In this document: in pieces, positions 1 through 6,661 of the stretch
Layout: each line of letters opens with the position of its first letter
How positions within the stretch are numbered: the first letter of the stretch is position 1
Assembly (NCBI GenBank): GCA_910580005.1
Contig: CAJTXH010000085.1
Coordinates: 1-12,986, forward strand
Source of the DNA: an uncultured Lachnospiraceae bacterium
Lineage (GTDB): Bacteria > Bacillota > Clostridia > Lachnospirales > Lachnospiraceae
DNA: 12,986 nt
Direction: 5' to 3'
Notes under the pieces: model-generated
Seen by the model: only the letters and a program-made list of their open reading frames with translations
The model's database searches: none
Told to the model about the DNA's origin: nothing
Program-made: the position numbers and the translations under genes

Positions 1-397
1 AATGTTTATATATCATCTGGTTTATAAAATATTTATTTTATGCGGTTATCCTGCATATCGTGGTTCCTATGGTGCATCTGCATATGCAGCAACAAAAGCT
101 GCAATTCATAATCTTGTGAGGACATTGGCGAATAATTTGGGGCAACGTGGAATTCGCATAAATGCGTTACCAGCAGGGTGGATTGGTGGAGAAATGGATA
201 CTGATGAAATATTTAATAAGTCTAGAAGTCTTACACCACTTGGACGTTTGGGTACAGATGAAGAAATTGCTAATGTGGCATATTTTCTTTTTTCAAAGGA
301 GTCGAGTTTTGTTAATGGAACTACCATTGTTGCTGATGGGGGATATTTGGGTTCAGATCCGTTGTCAAAATACGAATTTGAGGATAGTAGAAAATAA
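1..397 (+). pseudogene. 3' part of short-chain dehydrogenase/reductase (SDR), probable frame break
   Basis: This is the C-terminal part of an NAD(P)-dependent classical SDR oxidoreductase; the Rossmann nucleotide-binding half lies left of the window. From base 41 the frame reads CGYPAYRGSYGASAYAATK, containing the YxxxK catalytic pair (Tyr codon 83-85, Lys codon 95-97). It continues with an RGIRIN-like strand and ends in the usual family tail (GRLGTDEEIANVAYFLFS, then VNGTTIVADGGY); the stop is 395-397. Upstream, frame 1 reads NVYISSG at 1-21, which matches the SDR strand carrying the catalytic serine, but that frame hits TAA at 25-27, and 19 AT-rich bases separate it from the good frame. A frameshift or small indel is therefore suspected, though the ISS match could be chance. 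No substrate can be assigned. It lies 25 bases upstream of the next gene, suggesting co-transcription. Confidence 0.75.
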
Positions 398-422
398 TTT
401 TGTAAGGTAGGTGAATTTTGTA

Positions 423-1448
423 ATGCGCAAGAAATGGACTTTTTGGGATATTGTCGTTCTTGTTCTGGAAATTCTATCACCTCTTGCAGCAATAATTATT
501 ACATACTTTATTCCGCAGGGAAAAGAACTTGATTCAGATATGCGGTTATCAATTATAGGAGCTGGTATTTCGATTCCGGTAGTTTTGCTTCAGATTTCTA
601 TTACACAAGGGCAAAACAAAAGTGAAAGTGATGTAGAGAAGATTGATAATAACGTTAATGAATTATCTGAAAAAGTGAATCATATAAGTCCTGTTTTAGA
701 GCAAGTTTTTTTATCTGGTAATGATAGAATTCAACGATTTGCGTACCGACGTTTTGGTGAGGCTTGTAAAACTATACAATCTGCAGTGAATAATAACAAT
801 TCTGGTAATCTGAGACCTAATGAATACTACGAGGAATTAATGTTTTTGGCAGATCTTATTCTAAAAGATAAAGCAGAAAGCAAAAATAGATTTAGTGGTG
901 AGATTTGGGCAATGACTGGATTCGCGGAAGAAGAATGGATTGCAGATGAAGGATATGAAAGATTATGGACAGATAAGTTAAAAGATTTGGTGGATGCAGG
1001 AATTAAAACTCGTCGATTGTGCTTAATGCCTGATTCTTTATATGATATTATAACTCGCCAACCTTTTGTTGAGCCTTCTACGGATGTACATTCATTTTGG
1101 GGGTTCATAGAATTACTAGAGAGCTATTATGGCACTAGAGTGAGGAAGAAAGTAACTGAACACTATATAATTAGTGAGAGAGATAATCCTAGATTAGAAG
1201 AAATAAAAGGTTTTTTTGCAATAAAGTTGATCAATGGTGATTTGCATATTTTATATGGGGAAACAGTTGATGCTAACGGTGCATTGACAGCTAAAGTTCT
1301 TTTTGATTCAAATGAAATTCAGGAAGTTAGAAGATTGTTTGAGCTTTATGCAAGATCAAATTATAAGATAGAAAAAAAATTAGCAGGTATGGTGGCAGCA
1401 AATGGTTTTATGACGTATTTGCAAAGTCGCGGAATTTCATTTGATTGA
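423..1448 (+). CDS. Unrecognised membrane-anchored protein: two helices, coiled coil, soluble C-terminal domain
   Basis: The 341-residue product has two predicted membrane segments (about residues 8-30 and 42-60) separated by a short charged loop, then a polar linker with heptad-like spacing (about 66-95). A soluble domain of about 240 residues follows, rich in aromatic and charged residues (EIWAMTGFAEEEW, DAGIKTRRLCLMPDS, GFFAIKLINGDLHILYGE). The ATG at 423 is preferred over the in-frame GTG at 411 because AGGTGA at 409-414 sits 8 bases before it and overlaps the GTG. I do not recognise the family. The soluble part faintly recalls PLD-like or other ligand-sensing domains, but no HxK catalytic motif is visible, so no enzymatic role is claimed. 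Membrane helices plus a soluble sensor-like domain is an architecture also seen in phage-defence effectors; that is only an analogy. It probably shares a transcript with the SDR upstream. Confidence 0.8.
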   Translation: MRKKWTFWDIVVLVLEILSPLAAIIITYFIPQGKELDSDMRLSIIGAGISIPVVLLQISITQGQNKSESDVEKIDNNVNELSEKVNHISPVLEQVFLSGNDRIQRFAYRRFGEACKTIQSAVNNNNSGNLRPNEYYEELMFLADLILKDKAESKNRFSGEIWAMTGFAEEEWIADEGYERLWTDKLKDLVDAGIKTRRLCLMPDSLYDIITRQPFVEPSTDVHSFWGFIELLESYYGTRVRKKVTEHYIISERDNPRLEEIKGFFAIKLINGDLHILYGETVDANGALTAKVLFDSNEIQEVRRLFELYARSNYKIEKKLAGMVAANGFMTYLQSRGISFD

Positions 1449-1474
1449 ATTTTGAATGACTCAAGGGATATTTT

Positions 1475-1599
1475 CCACCCCTTAGGGCGTACTAACTTCC
1501 ATCCAATGCAGTGAAGTTGGGGCGAATACTCTGCTCTTACAAAGCAGAAGGCAAATGCCGAATGGCATTTGGGGGCTTGCTTAGGGAAGTTTATTGAAG
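1475..1599 (+). other. Gene-free stretch with several stem-loops (possible structured RNA or degenerate repeat)
   Basis: Between the membrane protein and the GNAT gene there is no convincing ORF, but there are consecutive stems. CCCC (1478-1481) can pair with GGGG (1519-1522), enclosing AACTTC (1494-1499) with GAAGTT (1513-1518). CTGCT (1531-1535) pairs with AGCAG (1543-1547). CAAATGCC (1552-1559) pairs with GGCATTTG (1564-1571) around a GAAT loop. A strong terminator follows. This succession could be a small RNA with its terminator or the end of a dispersed repeat. No known RNA family was recognised, and no clear promoter was seen. Confidence 0.3.
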
Positions 1600-1628
1600 A
1601 AAAGGCACATTGCAATAATGTGCCTTTT
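1600..1628 (+). terminator. Intrinsic terminator after the membrane-protein gene, possibly bidirectional
   Basis: A perfect 12-bp stem, AAAAGGCACATT (1600-1611) with AATGTGCCTTTT (1617-1628), encloses a 5-base loop. The A-rich left arm and T-rich right arm mean it could act on both strands. It isolates the upstream transcript from the GNAT gene. Confidence 0.75.
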
Positions 1629-1705
1629 AAATATTTTTGTCTCATATCAAAATATAGTATGGATGAAAGTTAATATATAATAAAATAAGACTAGGAGAGA
1701 TAGAG

Positions 1706-2179
1706 ATGGACATTGTTATTGAACAGATGGATTATGATAGTATTGATGAATTAACTAATCTATATGTTAAAATTTATAAAAAAACAAATCCGCAAGAAAA
1801 ATGGGATATTGTTTCGGCAAAGAAATTTATTATGTATTTTTATGAACTATGTCCTGATTTGTTTTTTGTGGCAAAGCTGAATGAGAAGATCATTGCAGGA
1901 ATTTGGGGACCTGTGAAACCGTGGTGGGATGGTAATAAAGTATACAATCTAGAAATCTTTATTGATAATGAATATCAAGGTAAGGGATTATCAAAGTTTA
2001 TGTTTTTCCATTATTTTGACATTGCAATAAAAAAATATAATGTTAACTCAGTAGAAGCACTTACTTTTAATGATAGAGATTTCCCATTAAGTTTTTATCA
2101 TAAAATATCATTAAATAAAGATCGACAATTAGTTTTGTTAGAGGGAAAGGCTCAAGAAGTAATATCAAAATTGCAATGA
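1706..2179 (+). CDS. GNAT-family N-acetyltransferase
   Basis: The 157-residue protein has the GNAT fold signature. The central strand VYNLEIFIDNEY (about residues 79-90) runs into the acetyl-CoA pyrophosphate-binding turn QGKGL (91-95) and helix SKFMFFHYFD; the N-terminal helix region DSIDELTNLYVKIYKK and strand FFVAKLNEKIIAGIWG fit the first half of the fold. Members transfer an acetyl group from acetyl-CoA to an amine. The acceptor (small molecule, peptide or antibiotic) cannot be predicted, and there is no resemblance I can claim to a named resistance enzyme. AGGAG at 1693-1697 lies 8 bases before the ATG. It appears to be a single-gene unit, preceded by a strong terminator and followed by decayed DNA. 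It probably lies inside the older mobile-element remnant that ends near 3403. Confidence 0.85.
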   Translation: MDIVIEQMDYDSIDELTNLYVKIYKKTNPQEKWDIVSAKKFIMYFYELCPDLFFVAKLNEKIIAGIWGPVKPWWDGNKVYNLEIFIDNEYQGKGLSKFMFFHYFDIAIKKYNVNSVEALTFNDRDFPLSFYHKISLNKDRQLVLLEGKAQEVISKLQ

Positions 2180-2234
2180 TTATATATTATGAAGTGATTG
2201 AAATACGAAATAAAGTAATTGAAGTTTAGGCAGG

Positions 2235-2829
2235 AATAAATTGTTTGAAGGGGATAAACTATAAGTCTGTGTGTAATATGGAGAGTATCTTTGTGAAAAA
2301 TTGACAGTGTTGGCGGTGATAAAAAATCCCATCTGCAAGGGAATGCTGATACAAAACCGTTATGAGATGGTTGGTTTTTTGATAACAAAAAAACTGGTAA
2401 AGTGGGATAAATCTGAATAGAGTGTAATAGAGAACATAGTTTTTGCTATTATCAGCAAAGAATTGTTTGAAAAGGCAATTTCATTTTCAGTGGCTACATC
2501 GGAAACAAGCAAAAATTAAAGGGTTTGAATCTGTTCGACTGTCCGTATTGTGATAGAAAATTAAGAAAGACACAACATAAACCGAAGTATGTATGAAGTG
2601 TCAGAAACACAAATCCAAATTTGCATTGTGCAAAAACTTTATGGAAAAGGGAGAGGCGAAGCAAATTGTGCTTGAAACATTAAGGAAAGTCTGTCAGTTT
2701 CGTCTGGAGTTTTGGTGGCTTAAAAGGCAGGAAGGAAAGATGTTTATGAGTGATTTGCGGGGATTTAAGGATGTCAAAGAATTAGAAAGGAATATAAAGG
2801 ATATGCCGGATGCTATTTTGAAGAAGTAA
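2235..2829 (+). pseudogene. Decayed large serine recombinase (C-terminal half recognisable)
   Basis: Three reading frames together spell the C-terminal half of a large serine recombinase. The first (clear from 2301) reads LTVLAVIKNPICKGMLIQNR, then KWDKSE, a TAG at 2418-2420 probably replacing a Trp codon, and VIENIVFAIISKELFEKA, matching the usual WIVIENTHEAIISKELFEK stretch; it ends at TAA 2517-2519. The second (2507-2596) reads KLKGLNLFDCPYCDRKLRKT, the first CxxC of the recombinase zinc ribbon (Cys codons 2540 and 2549), and stops at TGA 2594-2596. The third (2593-2829) gives CQKHKSKFALC, the second zinc-ligand pair, then KQIVLETLRKVC. The catalytic N-terminal domain is not visible; upstream of 2300 only a degenerate frame continues. 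It cannot make an active enzyme. It most likely served the element whose right end lies at about 3403. Confidence 0.75.
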
Positions 2830-2859
2830 ATTTCTTCATTAGGAGATAAAACAAATTTT

Positions 2860-3198
2860 GTGTTATACGGAAAACTGGTCCCAATAAAGGGTAGAAACAA
2901 TTTGGAAATAGATTACGGATTAGCAACGACATTTAATATTGTTGTTCCTAAGTTAGATAATTATGCAAAAACAATATTGATAATGTATTTTAATCCAGAA
3001 ATGGATTCTTCGGTAGCTATTTCTGTAGGCAGTATTTATGAGGATGATTGTGAGGATTTTTGCCCCAAATATAAATGTAATGATAAAGACGAGTTTGTAA
3101 GGACATTAGTGAGATTCTATCTTCCAAAGATGTATTACATATTATTGGGGTTTTATATGCTAAAGCCAATATGTTGGATGGATAGTATAAGTGCATAA
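2860..3198 (+). CDS. Small hypothetical protein, family not recognised
   Basis: An open frame of 112 codons starts at GTG 2860 with AGGAG at 2841-2845, 14 bases upstream, which is longer than ideal. The product is not basic and looks soluble: residues GKLVPIKGRNNLEIDYGLAT are followed by DSSVAISVGSIYEDDCEDFC and a more hydrophobic tail. I recognise no domain. Its position right after the broken recombinase and before a terminator and the element end suggests an accessory gene of that element or the 5'-truncated remainder of a longer gene. Codon choice is coding-like but not strongly so. A real or formerly real gene is likelier than chance, but function is unknown. Confidence 0.4.
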   Translation: MLYGKLVPIKGRNNLEIDYGLATTFNIVVPKLDNYAKTILIMYFNPEMDSSVAISVGSIYEDDCEDFCPKYKCNDKDEFVRTLVRFYLPKMYYILLGFYMLKPICWMDSISA

Positions 3199-3257
3199 AC
3201 TTATCTTCAATGTCATTGTGATAAACATTTGATATGAAAAAGATAGAACAATAAATT

Positions 3258-3289
3258 GCGCCATTATGTAAGATAGTGGTGCTTTTTTT
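3258..3289 (+). terminator. Intrinsic terminator near the right end of the older element
   Basis: GCGCCATTAT (3258-3267) pairs with ATAGTGGTGC (3273-3282) over 10 positions, including two G-U pairs, around a 5-base loop, followed directly by seven T (3283-3289). It would end transcripts from the recombinase remnant and 2860-3198 before the element boundary. Confidence 0.75.
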
Positions 3290-3381
3290 GTATAAAGCAT
3301 AGCTTTTGAGCATGAAATGACTAACAAAATAAGCATTAGACATTTGCGGAAAGGATTAGTAGAATAAAGATAGAAAAAAAA

Positions 3382-3403
3382 TTTTTTTGTCCCATACTTG
3401 ACA
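3382..3403 (+). other. Putative right terminus of an old serine-recombinase element (junction into flavodoxin)
   Basis: A run of seven T followed by GTCCCATACTTGACA ends where flavodoxin coding sequence begins. It matches 20 of 22 positions of 12850-12871, which sits at an equivalent junction into a different gene, so the shared part should be element and the differing parts should be target. Large serine recombinases of the Tn4451/Tn5397 type cross over at a GA dinucleotide. The GA in TTGACA is a plausible core here, but the exact crossover cannot be proven without the empty site. Confidence 0.55.
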
Positions 3404-3643
3404 GATGCAGGATATCCTATCTGGTGGAACAAAGAACCAATGATTATTCGTACATTTTTGGAATCTTATAATCTGGAAGGAAAAAAGATTGTAACATTCT
3501 GTACCAGTGGAGGCAGTGGAATCTCTGGCAGTATGGAAGGGGTCAAAGCTGCTGCTAAAGGTGCAAAGGTGGTAAAGGGAAAAGATTTGACAGATGCATC
3601 CTATAAGAGCGTAGCAAAATGGGCGGAGAAACAGATAAAATAA
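3404..3643 (+). pseudogene. Flavodoxin, C-terminal fragment (5' part missing)
   Basis: The frame gives about 80 residues from the second half of a short-chain flavodoxin: GYPIWWNKEPMIIRTFLES, then GKKIVTFCTSGGSGI, ending in a KWAEKQIK helix. GYPIWW and FCTSGGSG are the family's FMN-ring loops. The N-terminal phosphate-binding loop (TGNTxxxA type) and first strands, about half of the protein, are absent, because the sequence upstream of about 3403 is element DNA. FMN-dependent electron transfer is therefore lost unless the 5' half lies elsewhere and the element excises. A TTG at 3398 could in principle start translation in frame but would give only a fragment. The stop TAA lies in a 15-bp tandem repeat. 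Confidence 0.8.
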
Positions 3644-3670
3644 TAACACATAAAATAATAACACATAAAA
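3641..3670 (+). repeat. 15-bp perfect tandem repeat, two copies
   Basis: TAATAACACATAAAA occurs at 3641-3655 and again at 3656-3670. The first copy contains the flavodoxin stop codon and the second lies just downstream. It is probably a replication-slippage duplication. Confidence 0.9.
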
Positions 3671-3744
3671 TAAATGAAGAGGTAAAAGGATGGGTAGTGT
3701 CAAATTACCTGTCTTTTTGCTTTTAAATATAAAGAGGAGATATA

Positions 3745-4683
3745 GTGAATATGGAAAAACAGAAAAAAATAATGTGGAAAAGACTGGCAGCCATAATTAT
3801 CTGTGCTTTTATGGCAATGCATATAAGTTTGGCATGTGGTGCAGGGCAGCCAATAGCATATGTCCATGCGGAAAACAGTGGTGTTTTAGAAGTGCCAGCA
3901 GTGTCTGTTAAAAGCCATAAGCAGCTGGTAAATAAAATATATAGAATGGCATTAGAACGAAAAAGCCCTGGTGTATTTTACTGCAATGGCAATGGAAATG
4001 AAATTTTTGATGGGAATTTAGACGCCTTGCTGCAGGAAGTTTGTGCGATTGATAAAAAGACTTCGGATGATGCAGATTATCTGGCAAACAGTATTGCATC
4101 CATGAATGTAAGGATAAAACAGGAATATGCAGGAAGTCGTATATACCGCACGGAATTTACGGTTCAGATCCGGTACCGGGAAACAGCAGAGCAGCTTGCG
4201 GCAGTTAATGCTGGTGTCAAAGAGGTTTTGGCAGCCCTGAATATAAAAGGGAAATCTGATTATACAAAAGTAAAACGGATTCATGATTATATCGTAAATA
4301 ATACGAGATACCAGTTTTCCTCTAACTGTTATACTGCATATGGGGCATTGGTGGATGGCATTGCAGTCTGTCAGGGGTATGCGCAGCTTGCTTATAAAAT
4401 GCTGACGGAGGCAGGCGTAAAATGCTATACTATTACGGGGGAAGCAAATAATGGCAGGGAAACACAAAGCCATGCATGGAATATAGTAAAGGTTGGGAAG
4501 AAGTGGTATTATCTTGATGTTACATGGGATGATCCGGCGGGCGCCGGGGATATACTGCAATATGGTTACTTTCTTGTAGGAAAAAAACAGTTTGAACAGA
4601 GTCATGCTGCCTCGGCAGAATTTGGAGAAAAGATAAAAAAGGTTGGAGAAGAAAACCATAAAAAATGGAAAGAGCTTCAATGA
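3745..4683 (+). CDS. Exported transglutaminase-like (cysteine peptidase fold) protein
   Basis: The 312-residue protein begins with a basic segment and a hydrophobic stretch (about residues 13-31), followed by a plausible signal-peptidase site near VHA-EN (about 42-43); ISLAC is a poor lipobox. The C-terminal half is a transglutaminase-core domain with a complete-looking triad: Cys209 in GIAVCQGYAQ, His243 in SHAWNIVKV and Asp258 in YYLDVTWDDP. Such bacterial surface proteins act as cysteine peptidases or amide-transfer enzymes on peptides or cell-wall material; the substrate is unknown. AGGAG at 3735-3739 is 5 bases from GTG 3745 and 11 from the in-frame ATG 3751, so either start is possible. 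It follows the broken flavodoxin by about 100 bases. No terminator was seen after it, and coding-like debris follows. Confidence 0.85.
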   Translation: MNMEKQKKIMWKRLAAIIICAFMAMHISLACGAGQPIAYVHAENSGVLEVPAVSVKSHKQLVNKIYRMALERKSPGVFYCNGNGNEIFDGNLDALLQEVCAIDKKTSDDADYLANSIASMNVRIKQEYAGSRIYRTEFTVQIRYRETAEQLAAVNAGVKEVLAALNIKGKSDYTKVKRIHDYIVNNTRYQFSSNCYTAYGALVDGIAVCQGYAQLAYKMLTEAGVKCYTITGEANNGRETQSHAWNIVKVGKKWYYLDVTWDDPAGAGDILQYGYFLVGKKQFEQSHAASAEFGEKIKKVGEENHKKWKELQ

Positions 4684-4940
4684 TAGAAAAATACTTTTAG
4701 AAAATACGTATGTAGATGGTACTTGGGAGAAATGTTATTGGTATACACAGGGCATGAAAGAGAATGTGGACTGTACAGGAGTTCTTCTGCAAAAGGCGGG
4801 AACGGTGCTGTGCACCAGAAAAATGCAAGACAAAAGGAATTTCTGGATGAAAAGATTGCAAAGGCGGAGCAGGAGAGAAGCAGGCTGGAAAGGGCATAGA
4901 GCTGTGAAAGGCAGATGGCAAAAGAGGCTAATGAACCAAG
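4684..4940 (+). pseudogene. Coding-like debris after the transglutaminase gene, frame-shifted
   Basis: No single long frame is convincing, yet pieces look translated. One frame reads ENTYVDGTWEKCYWYTQGM up to about 4798. Another, from 4801, gives a charged, coiled-coil-like run (RQKEFLDEKIAKAEQERSR) ending at TAG 4897-4899, and the same frame resumes as RQMAKEANEPRKK. The following frame (from 4938) continues into the small ORF at 4956. The pattern suggests a gene broken by stops and a frameshift near 4935. I do not recognise the parent family. Confidence 0.25.
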
Positions 4941-4955
4941 GAAGAAATAAATGAA

Positions 4956-5132
4956 ATGCCAGGTAAATTTGCTGAAATGAGAAATCCGCTTATGTATAGT
5001 AATTTAAAAGAATTGGAAGACATACATGCGTATGCATATATTTTAGCCAGGGTGTACATATATATTATGATTATGAAACAGGCAAAAATAGAAGATAATT
5101 TAATAGTACAGGCAATAGATAAGATTTTATAA
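4956..5132 (+). CDS. Small hypothetical ORF (58 codons), possibly the intact tail of a decayed gene
   Basis: ATG 4956 to TAA 5130-5132 encodes MPGKFAEMRNPLMYSNLKEL followed by a hydrophobic helix-like segment (YAYILARVYIYIMIMK) and a charged end. AAGGAAG at 4938-4944 lies 11 bases upstream, giving acceptable translation signals. The frame is open from 4935, directly beyond coding-like debris in other frames, so this may be the C-terminus of that broken gene rather than an independent small protein. The family was not recognised. Confidence 0.3.
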   Translation: MPGKFAEMRNPLMYSNLKELEDIHAYAYILARVYIYIMIMKQAKIEDNLIVQAIDKIL

Positions 5133-5179
5133 ATAAACTGTTTATGTGCAGGTTGTTTTGATGGATATACCTGTCCTGT

Positions 5180-5224
5180 TGTTTCTGGTATTACAAAAAA
5201 GTGTACAATATTCCACCAGAAACA
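5180..5224 (+). promoter_or_regulatory. Inverted repeat upstream of the XRE gene, possible operator
   Basis: TGTTTCTGGT (5180-5189) and ACCAGAAACA (5215-5224) are perfect inverted 10-mers separated by 25 bases; between them lies a TACAAT (5204-5209) that could be a -10 box. No good -35 is spaced for it. Two dyad half-sites flanking a promoter 90 bases before an XRE repressor would fit autoregulation, but this is inference. Confidence 0.35.
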
Positions 5225-5311
5225 GCTGGTTTAGTCACTCCCGTTATTTTCCAACATATAGTAGAATCATTTCTGCTGGCAAATAAATAAGACGTCGGAA
5301 ATGAGAAAATA

Positions 5312-5644
5312 GTGCAGTATTATGATAAAAAAGCTGTAGGGATAAGAATAAAACAGCTGCGCAAAAGCAGGGGACTGACACAGCATGGTCTGGCAGGACT
5401 TCTTGATTATACAGGTAGCAGGCAGTTGCAGCGTATAGAAACAGGTGAAACTTCATGTACAGTGGAAAAATTGATGGAGATTGCGCAGATACTGGAAACC
5501 AGTACGGATTTTCTTCTGTTTGGGCAGGAAAGAGATAGTATAGACAAATATTATAAAGCTTTTGAAGGAAAAAACAGCTGCCAGAAGCAGTACCTTCTGG
5601 CAGTATTGCAGGCAGCGGCTGATAATATTATGCTTTTGGAATAA
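5312..5644 (+). CDS. XRE/Cro-CI family helix-turn-helix regulator
   Basis: The 110-residue protein starts at GTG 5312; GGAAATGAG at 5297-5305 is a weak ribosome site. Residues 11-69 form an XRE domain: IRIKQLRKSRGLTQHGLAGL supplies the first helices, then a recognition-helix region with SRQLQRIETGETSCT and the closing helices EKLMEIAQILETSTDFLLFG. The C-terminal 40 residues (SIDKYYKAFEGKNSCQKQYL onward) are helical and probably mediate dimerisation. It likely binds a short DNA dyad; the inverted repeat at 5180-5224 is the obvious candidate. A strong terminator follows, so it is a single-gene unit. It could control the downstream mobility genes, but no matching operator was found in front of them. 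Confidence 0.85.
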   Translation: MQYYDKKAVGIRIKQLRKSRGLTQHGLAGLLDYTGSRQLQRIETGETSCTVEKLMEIAQILETSTDFLLFGQERDSIDKYYKAFEGKNSCQKQYLLAVLQAAADNIMLLE

Positions 5645-5663
5645 AAAATAATAGCAGGTTTGT

Positions 5664-5699
5664 AGCCAGTCATCTAAATGGAAGATGGCTGGCTTTTTG
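5664..5699 (+). terminator. Intrinsic terminator of the XRE gene
   Basis: AGCCAGTCATCT (5664-5675) pairs with AGATGGCTGGCT (5683-5694) over 12 positions with one wobble pair, followed by TTTTT. It lies 20 bases after the XRE stop codon. Confidence 0.85.
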
Positions 5700-5806
5700 T
5701 GGTGTAGGTAAAAATCTTTTCTGCCTGGATGCATTATAAAAGATAAAGAAGACTGATATCCAAGAAGATATCCGCAATCTGTAATGCTTGCCCACTGGCA
5801 GACCAG

Positions 5807-5836
5807 CCTCATAACTGCTATGTAGCAGTTATGAGG
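5807..5836. repeat. Perfect 14-bp hairpin with 2-base centre
   Basis: CCTCATAACTGCTA (5807-5820) is mirrored exactly by TAGCAGTTATGAGG (5823-5836) around TG. The following GTTTAAAAAA has only three T on the + strand, and no T-run follows on the - strand, so it is a poor terminator. It could be a protein-binding dyad or an element-end structure. Confidence 0.6.
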
Positions 5837-6508
5837 TTTAAAAAATAAGAAAACTTACCAGACAAAGACGTGCTGCATACCAAACAAAACCGTTTTAAAA
5901 CCAGTCTGGCTGTTTTATGATATATCCAGGCTTGAATAAACAAGCCACAGGACATTGAAAACAGAATAGGACACGCATACACACTGATTTTATTTTCACC
6001 TTTAGCTGTAACTGCCACAGGCAGAAAGTTAGGGGCAGCAGAAACCCATTTCGTGCGGTGAAGTGCCAGGAAATGGTACTGAGCAGAGGTTTATGCTTAC
6101 TGGCGTAGCTGCCAGGTTAAATGAGGTAAAACAGCGCCAGAATTTCAGCGTAAAGCATTTTCTGGGAGTGGCTGCCTGTGGATTCCGCCAGGTATGGAAT
6201 AATTCCGTGCCATAAGCAGTGGTGGGGACACAGCGGTGGACTGGCTATCCTGGTGTATGTTACCCGGCTGGGGGCTGTAAGTGAGAACTTACATGGAATA
6301 AATTGGTTATTTGGATTTTTAAGGATAATGTGGCAGTTTTGCCACGTTGTCCTTTGGGATAAGGGAACTGCAAAGATAATTAGTACTGCTTTAAAACAGT
6401 ATGCATGAAACCAGTTTCTTTATTCCAGGGGATAACAGCCGGCGTATCTTCCTGTAAAAATCCAGAAAATTTTATGATGTGTGCAGTATGCACAGATGGA
6501 GGCAGATT
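5837..6508. other. Stretch without a convincing gene
   Basis: No frame has both a good ribosome site and a recognisable product. The best + strand candidate is GTG 6063 to TAA 6213-6215, 50 codons containing RLNEVKQRQNFSVKHFLG and VAACGFRQVWNNS, which looks mildly coding-like but has no strong Shine-Dalgarno. A minus-strand frame (6018 to 5818) lacks a start signal. Small hairpins occur: TGTAAGT/ACTTACA at 6276-6293 and GTGGCA/TGCCAC near 6331-6346. It is probably degenerate element DNA. Confidence 0.35.
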
Positions 6509-6661
6509 ATGGAAAGAAACCATTTGGAAACAGGAAACAGCAATGCTGGCATTAAAGGCTTTGGAATGTACAGTATGCACTTTTATGCAGATGGCAGTAT
6601 GGTTACAGTGTATGGCAGGGTGTGTTATGGATATGGAGGTGCAGTGTCATGGCAGATATAA
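6509..6661 (+). CDS. 50-residue ORF overlapping mazF; candidate antitoxin or leader peptide
   Basis: ATG 6509 has an excellent GGAGG (6498-6502) six bases upstream. The 50-residue product begins MERNHLETGNSNAGIKGFGM and continues YSMHFYADGSMVTVYGR to a glycine-rich end. The stop (6659-6661) lies 13 bases inside the toxin gene, the arrangement of translationally coupled toxin-antitoxin pairs in which the antitoxin comes first. It does not look like the usual MazE-type AbrB or ribbon-helix-helix antitoxins; it reads as a small beta-rich polypeptide. It might instead be a coupling leader for mazF, since element-borne MazF proteins can also be solitary. Being a real gene is fairly well supported by its ribosome site; the function is inferred from position only. 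Confidence 0.5.
   Translation: MERNHLETGNSNAGIKGFGMYSMHFYADGSMVTVYGRVCYGYGGAVSWQI

Noticed and set aside
3398..3426. Active hybrid promoter at the flavodoxin junction from TTGACA
   Set aside because: No acceptable -10 hexamer occurs 16-18 bases downstream.
3641..3670. Tandem repeat as a CRISPR or iteron array
   Set aside because: Only two directly abutting 15-bp copies without spacers; best explained by slippage.
3820..3840. Lipoprotein signal at ISLAC in the transglutaminase-like protein
   Set aside because: The -3 to -1 residues are S-L-A rather than the usual L-[AST]-[GA], and a later VHA site fits signal peptidase I better.
3690..3911. 73-codon + strand frame overlapping the transglutaminase start
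   Set aside because: It lies in another frame over the signal-peptide region of a well-supported gene and has no matching family.
4018..4680. 220-codon minus-strand frame
   Set aside because: It is antisense to the transglutaminase domain, whose Cys-His-Asp motifs are clear on the + strand.
4643..4954. 103-codon + strand frame overlapping the transglutaminase end
   Set aside because: It starts inside the good gene, and its second half loses coding character where another frame gains it, so it is better treated as debris.
5818..6018. 66-codon minus-strand frame
   Set aside because: No Shine-Dalgarno before its ATG, and its 3' end runs into the palindromic hairpin.
6178..6408. 76-codon + strand frame
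   Set aside because: No ribosome site and an atypical Trp/His-rich composition; no family recognised.
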